Source of the DNA: Zavarzinia sp.
GTDB lineage: Bacteria > Pseudomonadota > Alphaproteobacteria > Zavarziniales > Zavarziniaceae
Assembly (NCBI GenBank): GCA_028694545.1
Contig: JAQVKV010000196.1
Coordinates: 1 to 5,751, forward strand
Direction: 5' to 3'
Length of the DNA stretch: 5,751 nucleotides
The stretch's first letter is position 1; every line of letters begins with the position of its first letter. The notes below the pieces were generated by a model. That model saw only the letters and a list, made by a program, of their open reading frames with translations. It did not search any database and was not told the origin of the DNA. Below are positions 1 to 5,520 of the stretch, one piece after another. The position numbers were made by a program, and so were the translations under genes.

Positions 1-121
1 GCCGTGGCGCGCGCTGGAATGGGGCCAGACAGGGCCTGACCAATGAAGCCACAGTCTGACCGACCGAGGCTTACGATGCAATGCAGCAAAGCCCCATGGC
101 CCCGGAAGGGCCGGTGCCCTT

Positions 122-832
122 CTACAGAAGCCCCAGGCTCTTGAAGGAGGCGTGGCCCTGGCGGCCGATGACCAGATGGTCGTGCAGGGAAATGCCGACG
201 GCCTTCAGCGCCTTTTCGAGGTCGCGGGTCATGTCGATGTCGGCGCGGCTCGGCGTCGGGTCGCCGGACGGGTGGTTGTGGACGAGGATCACGGCCGAGG
301 CGGCGAGGTCCAGCGCCCGCTTCACCACCTCGCGGACATAGAGCGGCGACTGGTCGACCGTGCCCCGGCCATGCGCTTCGTCCGCGATCAGGACATTCTT
401 CCGGTCGAGGAAGAGGACGCGGGTTTCCTCCCGCGATTCCCGGGCAAGACGGGCCCGGCAATAGTCGAGCAGGGCGGCCCAGGAGGCGATCACCGGCTTC
501 TTCACGACATCCGCCGCCAGCAGGCGAAGGGCGGCCTCGCGCACCAGCTTCACCGCGATCGCCGCGACCTCGCCCATGCCGTCCTGCCGTTCGATCTGGT
601 CGAGCGGGGCGGCGAGCAATTCGGCGAGCGAACCGAAGCGGGCGATCAGGTCCTTGGCCAGGGGTTTCACGTCCCGGCGCGGGATGGCGAGGGCGAGCAG
701 GAGTTCGAGGATCTCGTAATCCGGCATGCCCTGGCCGCCCGTTTCACGGAAACGGGCGCGCAGGCGGGCGCGATGGCCGTGGTAGTGCGGCGCGCCCGGC
801 CTGTCTTCCCCGGCGTCGGACTCAGGCGCCAT
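122..832 (-). CDS. radC: RadC family protein (JAB/MPN metalloprotease-like domain)
   Basis: The predicted protein has 236 residues, a normal RadC length. The N-terminal part (about residues 18-105) is the helical, helix-hairpin-helix-like region, including the stretch HYHGHRARLRARF and PDYEILELLL. The C-terminal part (about 115-236) is the JAB/MPN domain. The JAMM zinc motif is intact: H185, H187, S195 and D198 within HNHPSGDPTPSRADID. Family knowledge: RadC was first linked to DNA repair in E. coli, but that phenotype was later traced to another gene, and its biochemical role is still unsettled. The start ATG (832-830) lies inside the end of map, an 11-nt overlap, with no clear Shine-Dalgarno site, so translation probably depends on coupling to map. 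It is the last gene of the minus-strand operon and ends in TAG at 124-122. The family call is very secure; the function is not. Confidence 0.96.
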   Translation of the reverse strand: MAPESDAGEDRPGAPHYHGHRARLRARFRETGGQGMPDYEILELLLALAIPRRDVKPLAKDLIARFGSLAELLAAPLDQIERQDGMGEVAAIAVKLVREAALRLLAADVVKKPVIASWAALLDYCRARLARESREETRVLFLDRKNVLIADEAHGRGTVDQSPLYVREVVKRALDLAASAVILVHNHPSGDPTPSRADIDMTRDLEKALKAVGISLHDHLVIGRQGHASFKSLGLL

Positions 833-1682
833 AGGGCGGCTTGGTATAGCCGGCGGGGGAGAGGGTGAAGATCTCGATGCCGTCCTCGGTCACGCCGATC
901 GAATGCTCGAACTGGGCCGAGAGGGAACGGTCGCGGGTGACGGCGGTCCAGCCGTCGGACAGCATGCGCACGTCCGGCCGGCCGATGTTCACCATGGGCT
1001 CGACCGTGAAGAACATGCCCGCCTCGATCGTCGGGCCGGTGCCCGGGCGGCCGTAGTGCAGCACGTTCGGCGCGTCGTGGAACACGCGGCCAAGACCATG
1101 GCCGCAGAAATCCCGCACCACCGAGAGGTTGAAGCCCTCGACATAGCGCTGGATGGCGGCGCCGATGTCGCCGAAGGTGGCGCCGGGGCGGATGACCTCC
1201 AGCCCCTTCATCAGGCTTTCGTAGGTAACGTCGATCAGGCGCCGCGCCTTCACCGGGATATTGCCCACGGGATAGGTGCGGTTGGTGTCGCCGTGCCAGC
1301 CGTCCAGGATCACGGTCACGTCGATGTTGAGGATGTCGCCGTCGCGCAGGGGCTTGTCGCCCGGGATGCCATGGCAGATGACATGGTTGATCGAGGTGCA
1401 GACCGAGGCCGGGAAGCCCCGGTAATTATAGGGGGCGGGCCAGGCGCCGTGATCGAGGATGAATTCCCGCGCCAGATCGTCGAGCCGTGCCGTGGTCACG
1501 CCGGGGCGAACCTCGGGCGTCAGCATGTCGAGGCATTCGGCCGCCAGGCGGCCGGCCTTGCGCATGCCCTCGAAATCGGCGGCGCCGTGGATCTTGATCT
1601 TCTCGCTGCGGCGGAAGCTGAAATCCTCTTCCTCGTCGTCGGCGAGGGCCTCGGGCGGAAGGGCGGAAGTGGTCCTGTTCAT
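822..1682 (-). CDS. map: Type I methionine aminopeptidase
   Basis: This 286-residue enzyme removes the initiator methionine from nascent cytosolic proteins when the second residue is small. The five metal ligands of the pita-bread fold are all visible: D121 (NIDVT), D132 (GDTNRTY), H195 (FCGHGLG), E228 (TVEPM) and E259 (FEHS). H104 (CHGIPG) and H202 match the conserved substrate-side histidines of the family. It is slightly longer than the E. coli enzyme (264 residues) because of an acidic N-terminal extension of about 28 residues (ADDEEEDFSF). The extension lacks the zinc-finger Cys residues of eukaryotic forms. The ATG (1682-1680) shares one base with the TAA of sfsA in the arrangement TAATG, and no strong ribosome binding site precedes it, so coupled translation is likely. 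It ends in TGA at 824-822, inside the start of radC. Confidence 0.98.
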   Translation of the reverse strand: MNRTTSALPPEALADDEEEDFSFRRSEKIKIHGAADFEGMRKAGRLAAECLDMLTPEVRPGVTTARLDDLAREFILDHGAWPAPYNYRGFPASVCTSINHVICHGIPGDKPLRDGDILNIDVTVILDGWHGDTNRTYPVGNIPVKARRLIDVTYESLMKGLEVIRPGATFGDIGAAIQRYVEGFNLSVVRDFCGHGLGRVFHDAPNVLHYGRPGTGPTIEAGMFFTVEPMVNIGRPDVRMLSDGWTAVTRDRSLSAQFEHSIGVTEDGIEIFTLSPAGYTKPPYGA

Positions 1683-2395
1683 TACATGTCCGGAACAAAA
1701 GGTATTTCCCGGTCGAGGCTAATGCCCGCCGGTGTGATGGCGCAAGCATAGCACAGGGACTCGACCCCCTGTGCCATGGCATTTCGGAAAGCCTGGGCAT
1801 AGGCGGGGTCGATGTCGTCGGCGAGGACGAAGCGCGCCGCGTCCGTGCGCTGAACCAGATAGAACAGCATGGCGCGGCGCCCGGCCGCCGCCGCATCGGC
1901 CAGTTCCGCCAGATGCTTGGCTCCTCGGGCGGTCACGCTGTCCGGAAATTCGGCGAGTCCGGGCCGGCGCGACAGGGTCACGCTCTTGATCTCGACCAGG
2001 CAATCCGGTCGGTCGGCCTCATGCTCCTCGAGCAGGAGATCGATCCGGCTGTTGTGGCCGTAGGGGACCTCGCGCCGGAGCTTTCCGTAGCCGGCGAGGG
2101 CGGGGATGCGGCCGGCCCCCACCGCTTCCGCCACCACGGCGTTGGCAAGGCCGGTGTCGATGCCGACGGTCGCGTCTCCGATCTCGACGAGATGCCACGA
2201 CCAGCGCAATTTTCGCTTGGGATCCCGCGCGGGCGACAGGTAGACCACCGCGCCCTCGGGGGCTAGGCCCAGCATGGAGCCCGGATTGGCGCAATGGGCG
2301 GTCACCGCCTCGCCGGTATCGAGCACGACATCGGCGAGGAAACGCTTGTAACGCCGGACGAGACGGCCGCGCACCAGTGGCTCGGGGAAGTTCAA
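1682..2395 (-). CDS. sfsA: SfsA family protein (sugar fermentation stimulation protein homologue)
   Basis: The product has 237 residues, against 234 in E. coli SfsA, and aligns over its whole length from memory. Family landmarks are RRYKRFLADV (14-23), HCANPGSM (34-41), the SRID motif (116-119), EIKSVT (135-140) and PDSVTARGAKHL (151-162). D119 with E135-x-K137 fits the PD-(D/E)XK nuclease-like core described for this family, which also has an N-terminal OB-like DNA-binding part. The name comes from effects on maltose metabolism in E. coli; the true activity is unclear. The open frame continues far upstream, but that part overlaps the lactonase gene. Homology begins exactly at a TTG (2395-2393), read as Met, which forms TTGA with the stop of the upstream gene. 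No ATG or GTG fits the conserved N-terminus. There is no good ribosome binding site, so re-initiation by coupling is inferred. Confidence 0.95.
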   Translation of the reverse strand: MNFPEPLVRGRLVRRYKRFLADVVLDTGEAVTAHCANPGSMLGLAPEGAVVYLSPARDPKRKLRWSWHLVEIGDATVGIDTGLANAVVAEAVGAGRIPALAGYGKLRREVPYGHNSRIDLLLEEHEADRPDCLVEIKSVTLSRRPGLAEFPDSVTARGAKHLAELADAAAAGRRAMLFYLVQRTDAARFVLADDIDPAYAQAFRNAMAQGVESLCYACAITPAGISLDREIPFVPDM

Positions 2396-3225
2396 AGCGG
2401 GTGCCCGGCGCAGCAGGCGTCCAACTCGCCGGGATCGTGGGCGCAGAACAGGGTAATCTCCCTGCCGCGCGCCTGTTTCAGCAAGCGCAACCGTTCCTGA
2501 TTGCGCTTGCGGTCCTTTCCGATCGTGTCGGTCAACGCCTGGAAGACGCGCAAGCCTGCCGGCGTCCAGGGCCCGGCGCCCATGGAGGCATGGTGGAAAT
2601 AGGCGTCGCCCGCATGCAGCAGCCAGCCCGCGCCGGTCCTGACGGCGACGCCGCAATGGCCGCGCGTATGGCCGTGCAGGGGGACCAGCAGGATGTCGGT
2701 CTCCGTGTCGGACAGGGCGCGGACGGCGGAAAAGCCGAACCAGTCCTCGCCCTCGCCATCGTAGAGCTTCCAGGACGGTGCATGGGCCCATTGGGCTGGG
2801 ATGTAGCGGGTCTTCGCCATCAGGTCGCGGCGTGACATCGCCGCCTCGTGCTCGCGGGCGTGAAGATGGACGGTCGCTTTCGGGAAATCGCCCAGCCCGC
2901 CCGCATGGTCGAGATCCATATGGGTCAGCACCACGTGGCGCACGTCGTCGGCGGAAAAGCCCAGCTTCTGGATCTGGAACAGGGCGGTCTCGTCCGGATC
3001 GAGACGAGGCTGCGTCATGGCGACGAAGCCGGCGCCGAGCCGCTTCACGGGATGCGCCACGTCGGCGGTGCCGAGGCCAGTGTCGACGAGGACGAGGCCG
3101 TCCGCCGTCTCGATCAACAGGACGTGGCAGACCATATGCGCCCGTTGGAGGAGCCCGCCGCGCCCGGCGATCAGGCGCCCGCCGAAGGGACACATGGTGG
3201 CGGCGTTCAGATGGTGAACCTTCAA
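2392..3225 (-). CDS. MBL-fold metallo-hydrolase, AHL-lactonase-like
   Basis: The product has 277 residues and is a metallo-beta-lactamase-fold hydrolase of the lactonase-like group. The N-terminus MKVHHLNAATMCPFGGRL is typical of that group. The metal site shows H102-M-D104-L-D106-H107, then H190 in GHTRGH, D207 in HAGDAYF and H263 in FCAHDP. This is the set expected for a dinuclear zinc enzyme, except that D104 replaces the usual second His of HxHxDH. The substrate cannot be read from sequence: acyl-homoserine lactone, another lactone or an ester are all possible. It has no signal peptide and is probably cytosolic. The start is TTG (3225-3223), chosen because family homology begins there and a perfect GGAGGAG lies 7 nt upstream. 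An ATG at 3195 would lose the first ten conserved residues. It heads the operon and its TGA overlaps the sfsA start by 4 nt. Confidence 0.9.
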   Translation of the reverse strand: MKVHHLNAATMCPFGGRLIAGRGGLLQRAHMVCHVLLIETADGLVLVDTGLGTADVAHPVKRLGAGFVAMTQPRLDPDETALFQIQKLGFSADDVRHVVLTHMDLDHAGGLGDFPKATVHLHAREHEAAMSRRDLMAKTRYIPAQWAHAPSWKLYDGEGEDWFGFSAVRALSDTETDILLVPLHGHTRGHCGVAVRTGAGWLLHAGDAYFHHASMGAGPWTPAGLRVFQALTDTIGKDRKRNQERLRLLKQARGREITLFCAHDPGELDACCAGHPL

Positions 3226-3232
3226 GGGGCGT

Positions 3233-3239
3233 CTCCTCC
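3233..3239 (-). promoter_or_regulatory. Strong Shine-Dalgarno site deciding the TTG start of the lactonase-like gene
   Basis: The minus strand reads GGAGGAG here, 7 nt before the TTG at 3225. It is the only strong ribosome binding site in the four-gene minus-strand operon. It supports a TTG start over the internal ATG at 3195, and suggests that ribosomes load mainly here, with the downstream genes translated by coupling. Confidence 0.8.
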
Positions 3240-3314
3240 GCAATCCCGATGGCGTCAACCTAACACGGCCGAAGGTGATCGCAGTCGCCGTCTTCCGGCG
3301 CGGCGCCGATCCGC

Positions 3315-3320
3315 TATAGT
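3315..3320 (+). promoter_or_regulatory. Candidate -10 element (TATAGT) of the CinA-like gene
   Basis: TATAGT matches the bacterial -10 consensus TATAAT at five of six positions and stands out in very GC-rich DNA. It ends 7 nt before the ATG at 3328, so transcription would start at or next to the start codon, giving a leaderless or nearly leaderless mRNA. The lack of any Shine-Dalgarno site before that ATG agrees. The -35 region (about 3291-3298, TCTTCCGG) is a poor match to TTGACA. The six bases CTATAG (3314-3319) are palindromic, so a minus-strand -10 toward the lactonase operon is also possible. Confidence 0.45.
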
Positions 3321-3327
3321 CGCCGGC

Positions 3328-4107
3328 ATGACGAATACGAACGACGATACAGCCCCCCGGATCTATACCGCCGCCCTGGCGATTATCGGCAACGAGATCC
3401 TGTCCGGCCGCACCCAGGACGCCAATCTCGCCTATCTGGCGAAGACACTGAACACCTGGGGCGTCGAGATGCGCGAGGCCCGCGTGGTGCCCGACATCGA
3501 GGCGGAGATCGTCGCCGCGGTGAACGCGTTGCGGGCCCGCTACGACTACGTCTTCACGACGGGCGGCATCGGCCCCACCCATGACGACATCACGGCCGAT
3601 TCGATCGCCAAGGCTTTCGGCGTCTCCCTGATCGAGCATCCGGACGCCATCGCCCTGCTCGAGGCGCATTATCCGCCCGGCGAACTGACCCCGGTGCGCC
3701 GGCGCATGGCGCGGGTGCCCGAAGGTGCCGGCCTGATCGAGAATCCGATCTCCAAGGCACCGGGCTTTCGCATCGGCAACGTCTTCGTGCTGGCGGGCAT
3801 CCCGGCGATCATGCGCGCCCAGCTCGAAGGCGCGCGGGGCTTCATCGCGGGGGGACGCAGCGTGATGTCGCGCACCGTTTCGGTCCTCGTCGGGGAAAGC
3901 CGGATCGCCGAACTGCTGGAGCGGGTGCAGGGCGACTTCGCCGATCTCGACCTCGGCTCCTACCCCTTCTTCAAGCGCGGTGGCGTCGGTTCGGCGCTGG
4001 TCCTGCGCGGGCGCGACGAAAACCGGCTCGAGGCGGCGACGGCGGCCCTGACCGGGGCCCTGCAGGCAGCGGGGATCGAGGTGCATGCGGGCGAAATTCC
4101 CGACTGA
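3328..4107 (+). CDS. CinA-type molybdopterin-binding domain protein (competence/damage-inducible protein A family)
   Basis: The product has 259 residues. Residues about 11-180 form the MoaB/MogA/CinA-type molybdopterin-binding fold, with ALAIIGNEILSGRTQDANLA (16-35) and the signature TTGGIGPTHDD (77-87). A further SKAPGF and VFVLAGIP stretch (142-159) is typical of the CinA N-terminal domain. The last 80 residues form a small alpha/beta tail. Two-domain CinA proteins are about 400 residues and carry a C-terminal nicotinamide-nucleotide amidase (PncC) domain; that domain is absent here and the protein ends in a normal TGA. Single-domain versions are common in alphaproteobacteria. The role is uncertain: the fold binds molybdopterin in relatives, and CinA itself acts on pyridine-nucleotide derivatives. 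It is divergent from the lactonase-sfsA-map-radC operon, and the ATG has no ribosome binding site but a close -10-like element. Confidence 0.93.
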   Translation: MTNTNDDTAPRIYTAALAIIGNEILSGRTQDANLAYLAKTLNTWGVEMREARVVPDIEAEIVAAVNALRARYDYVFTTGGIGPTHDDITADSIAKAFGVSLIEHPDAIALLEAHYPPGELTPVRRRMARVPEGAGLIENPISKAPGFRIGNVFVLAGIPAIMRAQLEGARGFIAGGRSVMSRTVSVLVGESRIAELLERVQGDFADLDLGSYPFFKRGGVGSALVLRGRDENRLEAATAALTGALQAAGIEVHAGEIPD

Positions 4108-4208
4108 TCGGAATTCCCGACCCGAGCGATTTGTCCTGAATGTGACGGCGGTCGCAACCACGCCTCAATTTCGGGGTTATCATCGCCGAAATGAACGTGT
4201 CCGGAATC

Positions 4209-4215
4209 GGAGAAG
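4209..4215 (+). promoter_or_regulatory. Shine-Dalgarno site for the glycine-zipper lipoprotein
   Basis: GGAGAAG lies just upstream of the GTG at 4220, with 7 nt between the GGAG core and the start codon. It supports the GTG, which gives a compact signal peptide, over the far upstream in-frame ATG at 4085. Starting at 4085 would overlap the CinA-like gene and place 45 non-conserved residues before the signal peptide. Confidence 0.7.
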
Positions 4216-4219
4216 CATC

Positions 4220-4597
4220 GTGAAGAAGATCGTTGCCGTCGTCACGGGTCTGGCGCTCGCAGGCTGCGCCACGGGCTATCGCCCGGTGGTCGACCCGGCG
4301 ACGTCGAAAGCCCCCCCCGGCTATTACGAGAGCGATCTCGCCTATTGCCAGAATCTCGCCGATCAGGTTCCGACCTTGAACGAGGCGGCGTCCAACGGCC
4401 TCGCGGGCGCCGCGCTCGGCGCGATCGCGGGCGGTATCGCCGGTTCCTTCTCGGGTAATTTCGGCCAGGGTCTGGCGGCGGGCGCCGGTATCGGCGCCGC
4501 GGCGGGTGCCGCGCGCGGCGGCCTGACGGCGGAACAGGAAAAGCGCCGCGTGATCGACAATTGCATGCGCAACCGGGGTTATTCGGTTCTGAACTGA
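4220..4597 (+). CDS. Small glycine-zipper lipoprotein
   Basis: Starting at GTG, the product has 125 residues. It begins with a short lipoprotein signal peptide: KK charge, a hydrophobic core, and the lipobox LALAGC with the lipidated Cys at 16. The +2 residue is Ala, consistent with outer-membrane sorting. Residues about 60-101 are a glycine zipper, with Gly recurring every three or four residues (LAGAALGAIAGGIAG, then a second Gly/Ala-rich run). Such segments pack as tight membrane-associated hairpins. Two further Cys, 43 (YCQNLA) and 115 (DNCMRNRGY), flank the zipper and could form a disulfide in the periplasm. The ending CMRNRGYSVL is a pattern seen in related proteobacterial lipoproteins. 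No specific function is known. It follows the CinA-like gene on the same strand after 112 bp, so it may have its own promoter. Confidence 0.88.
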   Translation: MKKIVAVVTGLALAGCATGYRPVVDPATSKAPPGYYESDLAYCQNLADQVPTLNEAASNGLAGAALGAIAGGIAGSFSGNFGQGLAAGAGIGAAAGAARGGLTAEQEKRRVIDNCMRNRGYSVLN

Positions 4598-4670
4598 GCC
4601 GGCTTTCGGCAAGGCGTGGCCTCGTGGTAGAAGGCGTGTCCCGGTTGCGGCCGGGGCGTGTCACCCCTGG

Positions 4671-4754
4671 GCCCGCTTGGCGGAATTGGTAGACGCAAGC
4701 GACTTAAAATCGCTCGGCTTTGCCGTGCCGGTTCGATCCCGGCAGCGGGCACCA
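4671..4754 (+). tRNA. tRNA-Leu (anticodon UAA)
   Basis: The full cloverleaf can be drawn by hand. The acceptor stem is GCCCGCT (4671-4677) with AGCGGGC (4744-4750). The D arm is GCGG/CGC around AATTGGTAGA. The anticodon stem is AGCGA/TCGCT with loop CTTAAAA and anticodon TAA at 4705-4707. A long variable arm with GGC-TTT-GCC marks a class II tRNA. The T arm is GCCGG-TTCGATC-CCGGC. The discriminator base is A (4751), and CCA is encoded at 4752-4754. It reads the leucine codons UUA and UUG. No confident promoter is visible in the 73 bp upstream, which contain a short CCCGG/CCGGG hairpin (4640-4655). The gene sits between two lipoprotein genes on the same strand. Confidence 0.97.
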
Positions 4755-4766
4755 CGGGGTGAAGCA

Positions 4767-5255
4767 ATGACGCAACGACGCCATCTTTCGATCGCAACGG
4801 CCGGCAGGGTGCTGCCCGTCGTGATGCTGCTCGCGGCCGGCCTCGCGGGCTGTGCCAGTCCGCGTGCCGACGCGGCGCTCGAAGCGCAGAACAGCCTGAT
4901 CGGCATGCCGAAGACGAAGCTGCTGTCCTGTGCCGGGGCACCGGCCGCCTCGGCACAGTCCGGCCCGAACGAGGAAGTGCTGACCTACGAGAGCCGCCGT
5001 ATCACGGGCTATGGTGGCGGGCCCAGTTTCGGTGTCGGCGTCTTCGGCGGCAGCGGCAATGTCGGCTACGCCATGGGTTTCCCGGTTTTCGGCACGCCCT
5101 ATGTCGAGGATGTCGACAATTGCCGGGCCAGCTTCACCCTGCGCGACGGCATTGTCGTTCGCGTCGTCTATGGCGGTTCGGACGGTCGTACCACGCGGCG
5201 TCTCGAACAATGCTACCAGATCATCGAGAATTGCCTGCAGCCGCCCGCGAACTGA
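4767..5255 (+). CDS. Hypothetical lipoprotein
   Basis: The product has 162 residues from the ATG at 4767, which is preceded by GGGGTGAAG as a ribosome binding site. A longer in-frame start at 4677 would run through the tRNA and is rejected. The signal peptide has an RR charge near the N-terminus, a hydrophobic core PVVMLLAAGLAG and a lipobox LAGC with Cys29; the +2 residue is Ala, fitting outer-membrane sorting. Residues about 41-75 (NSLIGMPKTKLLSCAGAP then EEVLTYES) resemble the short helix-turn-strand pattern of small BamE/SmpA-like lipoproteins, but this is only a pattern match. A Gly-rich stretch follows (81-110), then a strand-rich end with FTLRDGIVVRVVYGG. Four more Cys (55, 119, 149, 156) could make two disulfides. 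I do not recognise a named family. It begins 12 nt after the tRNA and ends before a strong hairpin. Confidence 0.85.
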   Translation: MTQRRHLSIATAGRVLPVVMLLAAGLAGCASPRADAALEAQNSLIGMPKTKLLSCAGAPAASAQSGPNEEVLTYESRRITGYGGGPSFGVGVFGGSGNVGYAMGFPVFGTPYVEDVDNCRASFTLRDGIVVRVVYGGSDGRTTRRLEQCYQIIENCLQPPAN

Positions 5256-5277
5256 TCCCGGTCCGCCGAAAAAAGGA

Positions 5278-5306
5278 AAGCCCGGCCGGAGGGGACGGCC
5301 GGGCTT
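5278..5306. terminator. GC-rich hairpin, likely transcription terminator
   Basis: An 11-bp perfect stem AAGCCCGGCCG / CGGCCGGGCTT encloses a 7-nt loop GAGGGGA. It lies 22 bp after the stop of the second lipoprotein. On the plus strand it is followed only by CTAT after the stem's own TT, a poor U-tract. On the minus strand the tail is T-rich (TCCTTTTTT). It probably ends the tRNA-lipoprotein transcript, and it looks at least as effective for transcription arriving from the right. Confidence 0.75.
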
Positions 5307-5310
5307 CTAT

Positions 5311-5426
5311 GGTACCCAGGTCTGGGCAGGTCGGAGATCGCTGCAGGGGCAGGGGCAATTTGCGATCCCCGGGGTACCACACCCCTTGTCGGGGCCTTGT
5401 TCGAGCCGCCTTTCGTCCGCGGCGGC
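5311..5426. other. Intergenic region with nested inverted repeats
   Basis: Between the hairpin terminator and the MFS gene there is no convincing gene, but there is dense dyad symmetry. GGTACCC (5311-5317) pairs with GGGTACC (5372-5378). Inside it GATCGC (5336-5341) pairs with GCGATC (5362-5367), helped by GG (5333-5334) with CC (5369-5370). A competing short hairpin CCCA/TGGG lies at 5315-5326. Then come CCCC-TTGTC-GGGG (starting near 5382) and GCCGCC (5405-5410) with GGCGGC (5421-5426). AGGGGC also occurs twice in tandem (5345-5356). This could be a structured leader for the MFS gene, a small RNA or an extra terminator; sequence alone does not decide. Positions 5427-5520 hold only an A/T-richer patch and a run of seven T near 5494. 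Confidence 0.4.
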
Positions 5427-5520
5427 ATGACTTCATTTTCTTCGGAAATGGTGCCGCATCCGGGCGACATTGTGGTCATTTCGAGGCGGCGCGTTTTTTT
5501 CTGGTCCGTGGCGCCCGCGC

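Noticed and set aside
1..46. Possible 3' end of a plus-strand gene (frame reading PWRALEWGQTGPDQ then TGA at 44-46)
   Set aside because: Only 14 codons are visible and the other plus-strand frames also run in from the edge (stops at 37-39 and 55-57), so the frame and family cannot be decided.
97..121. Weak GGCCC/GGGCC dyad just after radC as a terminator
   Set aside because: The stem is only about 5 bp and has no T-tract on the minus strand.
152..1751. Long plus-strand open frames opposite radC and map (152-868 and 903-1751)
   Set aside because: They are antisense shadows of genes with complete catalytic motifs, kept open by high GC content, and show no recognisable domain.
2396..3193. Upstream continuation of the sfsA frame
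   Set aside because: It overlaps the lactonase gene in another frame; SfsA homology starts at the TTG at 2395.
2848..3327. Upstream continuation of the CinA-like frame on the plus strand
   Set aside because: It is antisense to the lactonase gene and has no family similarity; the domain begins just after the ATG at 3328.
4095..4121. Direct repeat AATTCCCGAC at the end of the CinA-like gene (4095-4104 and 4112-4121)
   Set aside because: It has two copies only and no linked structure or function; probably chance or a minor duplication.
3226..4161. Upstream continuation of the lactonase frame antisense to the CinA-like gene
   Set aside because: Family homology and the GGAGGAG site start the gene at 3225. 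The rest is antisense to a clear plus-strand gene.
4633..4662. Repeat GGCGTGTC twice upstream of the tRNA (4633-4640 and 4655-4662)
   Set aside because: It is short and in GC-rich DNA, with no clear promoter or operator geometry.
4677..4766. In-frame N-terminal extension of the second lipoprotein beginning MAELVDASDLKS
   Set aside because: It is the translation of the tRNA-Leu gene. The signal peptide and ribosome binding site place the start at 4767.
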